Of a stretch of 18,538 bases of DNA, positions 6,918 through 14,194 are shown piece after piece. Numbering within the stretch: position 1 is the first letter of the stretch; every line of letters starts with the position of its first letter. A model generated the notes under the pieces. The model saw only the letters and a list, made by a program, of their open reading frames with translations, was not told where the DNA came from and ran no database searches. The DNA is from CAZMXP01 sp964570285 (GTDB taxonomy: Bacteria; Planctomycetota; PLA2). The stretch lies in the NCBI GenBank assembly GCA_964570285.1, contig CAZMXP010000076.1:1-18538 (forward strand). Direction: 5' to 3'. A program made the position numbers and the translations under genes.

Positions 6918-7943
6918 ATGCGCCGCGCCCTCCCGCCGCTGCTCCTCGTGCTGCTGGCGGCGCTCTTCCTCGCCTTCTACCTCCCGTTCCGCACCGCGCC
7001 GCTCCTCGATGTCGGCAATGTCCCGGAGCGCTACGGACCCCGGTCGGGTGCTCTCACGGCCAATGTGACGGGAGCCCTCACGCGCCACGCGCGCAGCGCC
7101 GAGTGGAGCCTCAACGGGGGCCCATGGCAACCGGTGGGCCGTGGTTTTCCCCGGGCGCTCGCGGGCGCATTCGTCATCGAGATGGCGCCCGAGGCGCTGC
7201 GCATCGGGGAGAACCGCCTCGCGCTGCGCGGGCGCGCGTGGCTCCGCCCTCCGGAGGAGCGCACGGTCTCGTTCCGCTACGACCCGACGCCGGTGGCACT
7301 GCCGCTGAAGTTCGACTGGGGCGCGGAGTCGCTGGAGGCGCAGGACGGGATCTGGGAGCGTCTGAAGGTTGCGGAGGAGTGGCGAGTCCGCCCCCGGCCG
7401 GGCACGGAGGAGTATGACCGGCTGCTGCTGCTCACCGGCGCGTTTCCCGCGGGCAGGCGAATCCGCGCGGAGGCGACGCTGCGTTCCCACGACCGGGCCC
7501 TGCCGTGGGGATTTGGGGTCATCTCCCTCTGGGGAGGCCACGCCGACGACGGCACCGAGCGGCCGCGGCGCGGCTGGCGTTTCGCGCTCACTTGGTACTA
7601 CAGCTACCAGAACAGCGTCGGACAGGAGTTCAGCACGAAGGAGGGGGGCTCGCCGGCGGCCTGGGTGAACGGCTACCGCAACTTCGTGCCGAAGGTCGGC
7701 GTGACCTACCGGATGCTCGTCGAGTGCTGGTCGGAAGAGGATCCGCAGGGGACGCGGCGGCGTCACCTGCAACGCTCGAAGTGGTGGGCGGCGGGGGAGG
7801 ACGAGCCGGGTTCCTGGATGACCCTGAGGGACGACGAGGGAGCCCCTCTCCCCCGCGGCGACTACGCCTGCGGCCTGCTCGCGCACCGCTGCCAGGTGGA
7901 GTTCGGGCCCGTCTCGATCGAGGCGATGGGCCCCCCGCGCTGA
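6918..7943 (+). CDS. Membrane-anchored or secreted beta-rich protein, probable concanavalin A-like lectin fold
   Basis: The 341-residue product begins with RR and a hydrophobic stretch (about 5-23, ALPPLLLVLLAALFLAFYL) that is either an uncleaved anchor or a signal peptide. Residues about 45-125 resemble an Ig-like domain (AEWSLNGGPWQPV, then GENRLALRGRAW and ERTVSFRYD). Residues about 130-340 resemble the concanavalin A-like lectin/glucanase fold seen in many planctomycete proteins: WERLKVAEEW, YDRLLLLTGAFPAGRRIRAE, WGFGVISLWGGH, RRGWRFALTWYYS, and the closing YACGLLAHRCQVEFGPVSIE. I see no glycosidase acid pair I can name. The protein would act outside the cytoplasm, perhaps binding glycan. 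Its stop is 10 nt from the convergent glycosyltransferase stop. The fold is inferred; the function is unknown. Confidence 0.68.
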   Translation: MRRALPPLLLVLLAALFLAFYLPFRTAPLLDVGNVPERYGPRSGALTANVTGALTRHARSAEWSLNGGPWQPVGRGFPRALAGAFVIEMAPEALRIGENRLALRGRAWLRPPEERTVSFRYDPTPVALPLKFDWGAESLEAQDGIWERLKVAEEWRVRPRPGTEEYDRLLLLTGAFPAGRRIRAEATLRSHDRALPWGFGVISLWGGHADDGTERPRRGWRFALTWYYSYQNSVGQEFSTKEGGSPAAWVNGYRNFVPKVGVTYRMLVECWSEEDPQGTRRRHLQRSKWWAAGEDEPGSWMTLRDDEGAPLPRGDYACGLLAHRCQVEFGPVSIEAMGPPR

Positions 7944-7953
7944 GTCCGCGGGT

Positions 7954-8838
7954 TCACCGGGAGGCCAGGGCGCGCCAGGCGCGCCCGAGGTCGGCGAGGA
8001 AGGCATGACGCCCTTGCACGGCCTTGCGCGCGAGCACCCCGAGGCCACGCAGCTTCGTCCAGGGCGGGAGAGGGCAACGCCAGAGGGCGCGCGTCAGTTC
8101 CGCGTGGTGGCGGAACGCGCGCAGGAAGAGGCGCGGGCGCGGGCCCGGGCGGTAGAACTCGAATTGGGAGGCATCGCTCTTGTCGCTGCTCGACGAGGCG
8201 GGATGCACGCGCCGGTAGAAGCGGGGGCCCTCGAGCGCATGAAACGCGCCATGCAGGCTCAGTTCGGCGAGCAGCACCATGTCGGCGCCGGGATAGGGGC
8301 CGATCAGCCGCGTGCGGCGCAGCGCCTCGGTGCGCACGAGGCCGAAGACGGCGTTGCACTCCCCGAGCAGGCGCAGCGTCTGTTCGAAGCGCGTGGGCGC
8401 GTCGCGCTCCCGCAGATCTAGGCGGTCGTCGTACTCGCCTGCTGGCGCGCCCGCCTCGTCGATCAGGTGCGTGCGCGGGTAGGCGAGGACGGCCTCCGGG
8501 TGCGCCTCCAATTCGGCGACGCAGCGGTCGAGGGAGTCGGGGCTGACGAGGTCGTCGGCCGCCTGCCAGCGGAAGTAGCGCCCCCGGGCGAGAGAGAAGA
8601 CGCGGTTGTAGTTGGCCGCCGCGCCCTCGTTGCGCTCCAGGCGCGTGAAGCGCACCCGGGCGTCGCGCGCCGCGAACTCCTCGGCGACGCGGGGCGTGGC
8701 GTCGGTGGAGGCGTTGTCGGAGACCACCAGCTCGAAGTGGGCGTACTCCTGCGCGAGCACGCTCTCCATCGCCGCGCGCAGGAACCTCTCCCCGTTGCGC
8801 ACGGGCAGACCGACCGTCACGAGCGGCGGGGCGCTCAC
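7954..8838 (-). CDS. GT-A family 2-type glycosyltransferase
   Basis: The 294-residue product starts at GTG 8838 with SAPPLVTVGLPVRNGERFLR. The nucleotide-binding strand-helix, ELVVSDNASTDATPRVAEEF (residues about 36-55), and YFRWQAADDLVSPDSLDRCV (DXD-like ADD near 98-100) mark a GT2 inverting transferase. The sugar donor and acceptor cannot be told from sequence. No transmembrane segment is visible, so it probably works at the cytoplasmic face. The GTG overlaps the upstream methyltransferase stop (GTGA), making this the last gene of a six-gene minus-strand operon. The natural inference is that it transfers the modified sugar made by the preceding enzymes. Confidence 0.88.
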   Translation of the reverse strand: MSAPPLVTVGLPVRNGERFLRAAMESVLAQEYAHFELVVSDNASTDATPRVAEEFAARDARVRFTRLERNEGAAANYNRVFSLARGRYFRWQAADDLVSPDSLDRCVAELEAHPEAVLAYPRTHLIDEAGAPAGEYDDRLDLRERDAPTRFEQTLRLLGECNAVFGLVRTEALRRTRLIGPYPGADMVLLAELSLHGAFHALEGPRFYRRVHPASSSSDKSDASQFEFYRPGPRPRLFLRAFRHHAELTRALWRCPLPPWTKLRGLGVLARKAVQGRHAFLADLGRAWRALASR

Positions 8839-9965
8839 GCCGCGCGCACCTCGGCGCGGATTCCGAGGCGGTCGAGCAGCACCTCGATCTCGCGGGCGTA
8901 GGCCGCGTTCATCGCCACGACCAGGTCGGGCGGGGAGGTGCGCAGATGCTCCGGCGCGAGGATCGGATGGCCGGTGCCGGCCACGAAGCGCCCCTGCTTG
9001 CGCGGATTGACATCGACGACGCAGCCGATCGTCCGCTCGCGGTCGATCGCGTTCAGGAACATCACGCCCTTGGTGCCGGCACCCCAGAGGACCACGCGCG
9101 AGCGGCTGCGCGCGCGCGCGCGCATCTCGTCCGCCCAGAGTCGCCGCGCGCTCTCGTAGGACGCCTGGAGTCTCCCCGCCTCCGCGACGACCGCTCCGGC
9201 GTCCGCGCCGCGCTCGTGCGTGCCCGCGCGGCGCCGCGCGTCCACCTGCAGGAACTGCCCCTCGAACGCCGGTTCCACCCTCAGCGGCGTGAATCCCGTC
9301 CGCGCCAGCAGTGCCTGCAGCGCGCCCGGCGCGAAGTAGGAGCAGTGCTCGTAGAGCAGGTCCCAGACGCCGCCGTGAAACAGCGTATGGCGCGCATCGG
9401 GGACCTCCAGATAGAGGAGGCTGCCCTGGGCGGCGAGGGACGCGAGGAAGGGACCGGGATCGGCGACGTGTTCCAGCACGTGGCGACAGACGGTGAGATC
9501 GGCCTCGAAGCCAGGAGGCGCCTGCCCTCGCCGCAGGGCGAAGCCCTCCTCCGCCACTTCCGCGGGCAGGCCCGGATCGAACCCGGTCGCCTCGCGCAGG
9601 CCGAGGCTCGCCAGCAGGCGCAGGAAGTAGCCGTCGCCGCAGCCGACCTCCACCGCGCATTTGCCCGGGAGGTCGTACTCCATGAAGAGCCGACGCGCAA
9701 GCACGTCCGCGTAGGCGCGAAAGCGCGCCGAGTGGTGCAACGCGTTCTCGTAGTCGGGCGCGTAGCGGACCTTCGCGGGGTCGAACGCGAGGTTCCGGAT
9801 CATCCCGCACGCGGGGCAGCAGCCCAGGCGCAGGTCGCCTCGCGGGGCGGCCCGTGCCGACCCTTCGCTCTCATGAGGCACGTTGCAGAGGGCCGGCACG
9901 GAGGCGAGTTCGAAGCAGGGGGCGAGGGTGTTCTCCCCGCAGGCGGTGCAACGCGCTTCGCTCAT
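8835..9965 (-). CDS. NovU/TylCIII-like sugar C-methyltransferase, paralog 1
   Basis: The 376-residue product has the three-part architecture of SAM-dependent sugar C-methyltransferases. There is an N-terminal zinc-binding domain with CTAC at residues 6-9 and a second knuckle CPAC at 50-53. A class I SAM domain with AVEVGCGDGYFLRLL (about 98-112) and CRHVLEHVADPGPF follows. The active-site region YEHCSYF keeps the Glu-His pair found in NovU/TcaB9 enzymes. A C-terminal Rossmann-like domain (VVLWGAGTKGVMFLNA, VVDVNPRKQGRFVAGTGHPI) closes the protein. It is visibly closer to the gene immediately upstream (9962-11137) than to the third copy. The ATG overlaps that gene's stop as ATGA. A (GC)8 tract at 9108-9123 encodes part of an Arg-Ala/Ser run. 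The substrate is presumably an NDP-keto-sugar. Confidence 0.88.
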   Translation of the reverse strand: MSEARCTACGENTLAPCFELASVPALCNVPHESEGSARAAPRGDLRLGCCPACGMIRNLAFDPAKVRYAPDYENALHHSARFRAYADVLARRLFMEYDLPGKCAVEVGCGDGYFLRLLASLGLREATGFDPGLPAEVAEEGFALRRGQAPPGFEADLTVCRHVLEHVADPGPFLASLAAQGSLLYLEVPDARHTLFHGGVWDLLYEHCSYFAPGALQALLARTGFTPLRVEPAFEGQFLQVDARRRAGTHERGADAGAVVAEAGRLQASYESARRLWADEMRARARSRSRVVLWGAGTKGVMFLNAIDRERTIGCVVDVNPRKQGRFVAGTGHPILAPEHLRTSPPDLVVAMNAAYAREIEVLLDRLGIRAEVRAA

Positions 9966-11137
9966 AGCGCGACCACCTCCGTATCGAGGCCGAGGGCGGC
10001 GAGTCGAGCCTCCACCTCGGTGCGATAGACCGGGTTCATCAGCACGACGCACCCCGGCTCCCGTCCGCGCAGCGCCTCGGGGGCGACCACCGCATGGCCG
10101 CTCCCGGGCAGGTGGCGCCCCTGCTTCACCGGATTGATGTCCACGACGCACCCGATTTCGTCCGAGAGTCCCGTCGAAGCCACGAACGCGACGCACTTCG
10201 ACCCCGCGCCCCAGAGGACCGGCCTGCCCCCCGTTTCCGCGGCGCGGCGGATCCGCTCGCGCCAGCGGGCGATGGCCCGGGGCGCCTCCTCCCCGAACCC
10301 CTCCACCTCGCGCCGCAGGTCGGCGACCGTGACCTCCTCCGCATGCCTCCCGCGCCCGCGTCCTTCGACGGGACGCGCCACGAGCCAGAGGTACTGGCCG
10401 TCGAAGTCGCGCACGAGTTCGAGGATCTCGAAGCCGCAGGCGCGGAAGAGCCGCGCGAAGGAGCCGGCATCGAAGTAGGAGCAGTGCTCGTAGTAGACGT
10501 CCCAGAAGGCGCGCTCGCGCAGCACCCGGCGCAGGTCGGGCACTTCGAAGAAGACGAGACGGGCGCCGCCGTCGCCCAGCGTCGCGCGCAGGCCGGCGAG
10601 GAACTCCCGGACGGAGGGGATGTGTTCCAGCGTGTGCCGGCAGCAGACGACGTCCGCCCGCAGGGCGGCGTGGGCCGGACCGTAGAGTTCGGGGATCAGC
10701 TCGATCCTGCGGCGCGCCGCGGCGGGGAGGCGCTCCGGCACGACGGAGGGATCGACGCCGATGCCGCGGTTGCCCCCCTCCTCGCAGAGGAGCGCGAGGA
10801 ACTCGCCCTTGCCGCAGCCGATCTCCAGCACGGTCTTGTGGCGCAGGCCGTAGTCGCGCACGAGTCGGCGCACGAGCCCCTGCGCCCACGCGTGGAAGTG
10901 CGCGGAGCAGTGCTGCGTCTCCTCGTAGCGGGGCGAGTAGTCGACGAGGGCGGCGTCGTGGCGGTCGTTGCCGACAAACCCGCAGCCGTCGCAGAAGGCG
11001 AGACGGAGCTCGCCGCGCGGGTAGGCTCGCGCCTGTGCGGGGCTCTCCATGAGCAGGCAGCTGTGGGCCGGTACCGATCCGCCGTCGTAGAAGGGCTCGT
11101 AGGACGCGGCCCCGCACGCGGGACAGGCGAGGGCCAT
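9962..11137 (-). CDS. NovU/TylCIII-like sugar C-methyltransferase, paralog 2
   Basis: This 391-residue paralog has the same domain order. The zinc knuckles are CPAC (5-8) and CDGC (49-52). The SAM motif is VLEIGCGKGEFLALL, followed by CRHTLEHIPSVREFL. The catalytic region FWDVYYEHCSYFDAG corresponds to VWDLLYEHCSYFAPG in paralog 1. The C-terminal Rossmann-like part is VLWGAGSKCVAFVAS with VVDINPVKQGRHLPGSGHAVV. Family members transfer a methyl group to the carbon next to a keto group of a nucleotide-activated deoxysugar. The ATG directly follows the TAG of the third paralog with no spacer. Two such similar neighbours suggest tandem duplication, with either two methylation positions or one degenerate copy; I see no obvious loss of motifs in either. 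Confidence 0.88.
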   Translation of the reverse strand: MALACPACGAASYEPFYDGGSVPAHSCLLMESPAQARAYPRGELRLAFCDGCGFVGNDRHDAALVDYSPRYEETQHCSAHFHAWAQGLVRRLVRDYGLRHKTVLEIGCGKGEFLALLCEEGGNRGIGVDPSVVPERLPAAARRRIELIPELYGPAHAALRADVVCCRHTLEHIPSVREFLAGLRATLGDGGARLVFFEVPDLRRVLRERAFWDVYYEHCSYFDAGSFARLFRACGFEILELVRDFDGQYLWLVARPVEGRGRGRHAEEVTVADLRREVEGFGEEAPRAIARWRERIRRAAETGGRPVLWGAGSKCVAFVASTGLSDEIGCVVDINPVKQGRHLPGSGHAVVAPEALRGREPGCVVLMNPVYRTEVEARLAALGLDTEVVAL

Positions 11138-12367
11138 CTAGGCGACCTCCGGCGTCGGGATGGGGACGATGAAGCGCCCCCCGCCCCGGCGGTACTCCTC
11201 CTGCTGGGCGAGAATCTCGTCGCGCAGGTTCCACGCGAGCAGGAGCACGAAGTCGGGTCGATCCTCCAGCAGCGCCGCCACCTCCCGGATGGGGATGTGC
11301 ACGCCCGGCATGTAGCGGCCGACCTTGTGCGGATTGCGGTCCACGACGAATTCGACCAGGTCCGTCCCGACGCCGGCGGCGTTCAGCAGGATGGCGCCCT
11401 TCGCCGCGGCGCCGTACGCCGCGATGCGGCCTCCCTTCGCGCGCAGCCCGCCGAGGAGCGTGCGCAGCGACGAAGTGACCACGCCGACGCGCCGCGCGAA
11501 GGCGCGGTAGACGTCGGCGCGGTCGAAGCCGTCCGCGCGCTCCTCGTCCAGCAGCGCGCGCACGGCGGCGGAGCGGGACCCGGCGTGGCCCACGTAGAGG
11601 CGGAGGGAGCCGCCATGCGTCTCCAGGCGTCGCACGTCCTGCAGCGTGAGCCCGCGGCCACGGAAGAGGCGGTCGAGAGCGGTCACGGAGAAATAGCAGA
11701 GGTGCTCGTGGTAGATCGTGTCGAACTCGCAGCGATCGACGAGGTCGCGCACGTAGGGGACCTCGAGCACGGCGATGCCCGAGTCCGCGAGCAGATGGCC
11801 GATGCCCTCGACGAACCCACCGAGGTCGGCGACGTGCGCGAGCACGTTGTTCGCGAGCACGACATCCGCCCGGCCCCCGGAGGCGGCCAGGTCGCGGGCG
11901 AGCTCTGCCGTGAAGAACTCCTCTCGCACCGGCAGCCCGAGCGCGCGGGCCGCCGCCGCGGGGCCGGCGGCGGGGTCGATTCCGAGCACCGGGATCCCGC
12001 GCTCGGCGAAGTGGCGCAAGAGGTAGCCGTCGTTGCAGGCGATTTCGACGACGCGGCTGCGCGGGCCGAGCCCGCGCGCGCCGATCAGCTCCTCGGCGTT
12101 GCGCCGGCTGTGCCGCACCCAGCCCTCGCTGAAGGAGCTGAAGTAGGGGTAGTCGTCGCAGAAGAGAAGTTCGGGGGCGACGGTCTCGTGCAGTTGCACG
12201 AGGGTGCAGGCGGGGCAGAAGAGCACCGTGAGCGGGAACCGCTGCTCCCGGCGCGCGAGGTCGGCCTCCCGCAGCAGCCCGTCGGAGCGGGGCATCTCGC
12301 CGAGGTAGAGGATCTCCACGCGGGTCTTCGCTCCGCAGGAGCGGCACGCGTCGGTCAGCTCAAGCAC
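11138..12367 (-). CDS. NovU/TylCIII-like sugar C-methyltransferase, paralog 3 (canonical type)
   Basis: This 409-residue copy is the most canonical. The zinc domain has CRSC (8-11), LGEMPRSDGLL and CPAC (51-54). YPYFSSFSEGW precedes the SAM motif VVEIACNDGYLLRHF. ANNVLAHVADLGGFVEGIGHLL follows. The active-site motif is YHEHLCYFSV, the same Tyr-His-Glu-His arrangement as TcaB9 and NovU. LETHGGSLRLYVGH is the usual start of the C-terminal domain, which ends AYGAAAKGAILLN, VDRNPHKVGRYMPGVHIPI and FVLLLAWNLRDEIL. GTG 12367 is taken as start; it overlaps the epimerase stop by 8 nt and gives the expected few residues before the first cysteine. No ATG is available nearby. Confidence 0.88.
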   Translation of the reverse strand: MLELTDACRSCGAKTRVEILYLGEMPRSDGLLREADLARREQRFPLTVLFCPACTLVQLHETVAPELLFCDDYPYFSSFSEGWVRHSRRNAEELIGARGLGPRSRVVEIACNDGYLLRHFAERGIPVLGIDPAAGPAAAARALGLPVREEFFTAELARDLAASGGRADVVLANNVLAHVADLGGFVEGIGHLLADSGIAVLEVPYVRDLVDRCEFDTIYHEHLCYFSVTALDRLFRGRGLTLQDVRRLETHGGSLRLYVGHAGSRSAAVRALLDEERADGFDRADVYRAFARRVGVVTSSLRTLLGGLRAKGGRIAAYGAAAKGAILLNAAGVGTDLVEFVVDRNPHKVGRYMPGVHIPIREVAALLEDRPDFVLLLAWNLRDEILAQQEEYRRGGGRFIVPIPTPEVA

Positions 12368-13421
12368 CGCGCGCCCCCCGCGCCCGCACGGCCTTCGCGC
12401 CGCTCCACCGCAGCCGTGCGTCGAGCAGCCCCTGCCTCTGGAGGCGCCGTACCGTGCGGATGCGCAGGAAGTCGTCGCCCAAGAACCGCTTGAGCGTGAG
12501 GCAGCCGCCGCGGTAGGCACGGACGAGTTCGCCGATGCCCTCCGCGACCGTCCCGCGCGGCGCGAATCCCGGGAGCGCCTCGAGCTTGGAGCAGTCCACC
12601 CGGTAGCAGCGCGGGTCGGGCCCCGCTCCCTCCTCATAGCGAAGTACGCTGCCGGGCACGGCGTCGCGCACCCACTCCGCCACCTCGCGGACGCGGAAGT
12701 TCTCCGAGGTGCGGCCCACGTTGAAGGCCTGGCCGTGCACGAGGCCGATCGGCGCCTCGAGCGCGGCGCGATAGGCGCGGCAGACATCGTCGATGTGCAC
12801 GAGGGGTCGCCAGGGCGTGCCGTCGCTCTTCAGCAGCACCTCGCCGGCCAGCAGCGCGTAGCCGACGAGGTTGTTCACGACGAGATCGGCGCGCAGCCGA
12901 GCGGAGGGACCGTAGACCGTCGCGCAGCGCAGGGAGACGGGGCTGAAGCCCGGGCGGGCGAGGCGCGCCAGATCCTTTTCCACGCGCACCTTCGAGACGC
13001 CATAGGGCGTCACCGGACGGAAGGCGGCGCGCTCCGTCAGCAGCGCGTCACCGCCGGACGCGCCATAGAGGCTGCACGAGGAGGCGAAGAGGAAGCGCGG
13101 CACGCCGGCCTCGCGCGCGAGTCGTGCGAGACGAACCGATGCGCGGTGGTTGATCTCGAAGGTGCACTCGGAGTCGAGATCGCCGAGCGGGTCGTTGGAG
13201 ATGCCCGCGAGGTGGATGACGGCGTCGTACCCGGCGAGCATCTCCGCCGTCACGTCGCGCACGTCCATCCGGCGGGCGGGGAGGGGGTCCGGGGGAGGGC
13301 CGAGATCGGCGCGCGCGAAGAGGCCGCTGTCGAGCCCCTCCGGTTCGTGGCCCGCCTCGCGCAGCGCCGCGACCAGCCGGACGCCGATGTAGCCCTCGTG
13401 CCCGGTGACGAGGACCCTCAT
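12360..13421 (-). CDS. NAD-dependent epimerase/reductase, extended SDR, sugar nucleotide type
   Basis: This 353-residue extended SDR has the NAD-binding motif GHEGYIG (residues 7-13), HLAGISNDP (70-78), SSCSLYG (114-120) and the catalytic YGVSK (Tyr140, Lys144). It also has PWRPLVHIDDVCRAY and FNVG. The SSCS motif, rather than the TDEVYG of 4,6-dehydratases, argues for an epimerase or reductase on an NDP-sugar. Residues 41-47 (GPPPDPL) are encoded by a copy of the C-rich half of the G6/C6 repeat and look like an addition at the end of the second strand-loop. The ATG overlaps the rfbF stop (ATGA). The exact reaction (3-, 4- or 5-epimerisation, or keto reduction) cannot be read from the sequence. 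Confidence 0.86.
   Translation of the reverse strand: MRVLVTGHEGYIGVRLVAALREAGHEPEGLDSGLFARADLGPPPDPLPARRMDVRDVTAEMLAGYDAVIHLAGISNDPLGDLDSECTFEINHRASVRLARLAREAGVPRFLFASSCSLYGASGGDALLTERAAFRPVTPYGVSKVRVEKDLARLARPGFSPVSLRCATVYGPSARLRADLVVNNLVGYALLAGEVLLKSDGTPWRPLVHIDDVCRAYRAALEAPIGLVHGQAFNVGRTSENFRVREVAEWVRDAVPGSVLRYEEGAGPDPRCYRVDCSKLEALPGFAPRGTVAEGIGELVRAYRGGCLTLKRFLGDDFLRIRTVRRLQRQGLLDARLRWSGAKAVRARGARGA
13281..13297 (-). repeat. Right-half copy of the G6/C6 element inside the epimerase gene
   Basis: The minus strand reads CTCCCCCGGACCCCCTC, nearly identical to the right half of the intergenic element at 6864-6882. Here it is in frame and encodes PPPDPL. No G6 left arm is present. Confidence 0.35.
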
Positions 13422-14194
13422 GCGCCGTTCCAGACCTTCCAGGGCGCCCGGCCCGTCTCCCAGAGGGCCTCGAGGCGCTTGCGGTCGCGCAGCGTGTCCA
13501 TGCACTGCCAGAACGAATCGTGGCGGAAGGCCATCAGTTCGCCGTCGGCGGCCAGCCCTTCCAGCGGAGCCCTCTCGAACGCGGTCGCGTCGTCCGCGAT
13601 GTAGTCCATCACGGCCGGTTCGAGCACGAAGAAGGCACCGTTGATCCAGCCCTCGTCGAGTTGGGGCTTCTCCGTGAACCGCGCGACGCGTTCCCCGTCG
13701 AGTTCCAGCTTGCCGAAGCGGGCCGGGGGGCGCACGGCCGTGATCGTCGCCAGCTTGCCGTGGGCGCGGTGGAAGGAGAGGAGGCGGCCGAGGTCCACAT
13801 CGGAGAGTCCGTCCCCCCACGTCAGCATGAAGGTCCCTTCGCCGAGGTGGGGGGCGAGCCGCTTGATGCGGCCGCCGGTGGCGGTGAGGCTGCCCGTCTC
13901 GACCAGCGCGACCTCCCAGTCCTCGACGTCGCCCGCGTCCCGGTGCAGCGCCCCGCGCCGCAAGTCCATGCGGAGATTCCCCGACAGGCTCGCGTAGTCG
14001 GCCATGTAGCGCTTGATGCACTCGCCCTTGTAGCCGAGCGCCACCACGAACTCGCGCAGACCGAAGTGCGCGTAGTACTTCATGATGTGCCAGAGGATCG
14101 GGCGCCCCCCGATCTCGACCATCGGCTTGGGCCGGACCTCCGTCTCCTCGGCGAGACGAGTACCCATACCACCCGCGAGGATGGCGACCTTCAT
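13418..14194 (-). CDS. rfbF: Glucose-1-phosphate cytidylyltransferase (CDP-glucose synthase)
   Basis: The 258-residue product converts alpha-D-glucose 1-phosphate and CTP to CDP-glucose, the entry step to CDP-deoxysugars. It has the full set of RfbF motifs: MKVAILAGGMGTRLAEET, VRPKPMVEIGGRPILWHIMKYY, GYKGECIKRYM, VALVETG..TATGGRIKRL, FMLTWGDGLSDVDL (metal-binding Asp), GKLATITAVRPPARFG, FTEKPQ, EGWINGAFFVLEP and DSFWQCMDTLRDRKRLE. ATG 14194 is chosen because the family begins at MK(A/V)(V/I)ILAGG. An ATG 15 nt upstream (14209) adds MGPRG and has a GGGAG at about 10 nt, so it cannot be excluded. It is the first gene of the six-gene sugar operon. CDP-glucose 4,6-dehydratase (rfbG), the usual next step, is not in this window. 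Confidence 0.93.
   Translation of the reverse strand: MKVAILAGGMGTRLAEETEVRPKPMVEIGGRPILWHIMKYYAHFGLREFVVALGYKGECIKRYMADYASLSGNLRMDLRRGALHRDAGDVEDWEVALVETGSLTATGGRIKRLAPHLGEGTFMLTWGDGLSDVDLGRLLSFHRAHGKLATITAVRPPARFGKLELDGERVARFTEKPQLDEGWINGAFFVLEPAVMDYIADDATAFERAPLEGLAADGELMAFRHDSFWQCMDTLRDRKRLEALWETGRAPWKVWNGA

Noticed and set aside
4542..8048. Very long minus-strand open frame opposite the TPM, lhgO and 6918 genes
   Set aside because: Low-complexity Arg/Ala/Gly/His translation with no recognisable domain; the opposite strand has clear protein families with full motifs.
10094..12493. Long plus-strand open frame opposite the methyltransferases
   Set aside because: Antisense shadow rich in Ala, Glu, His, Arg and Val; no domain, and the minus strand has three intact methyltransferases.
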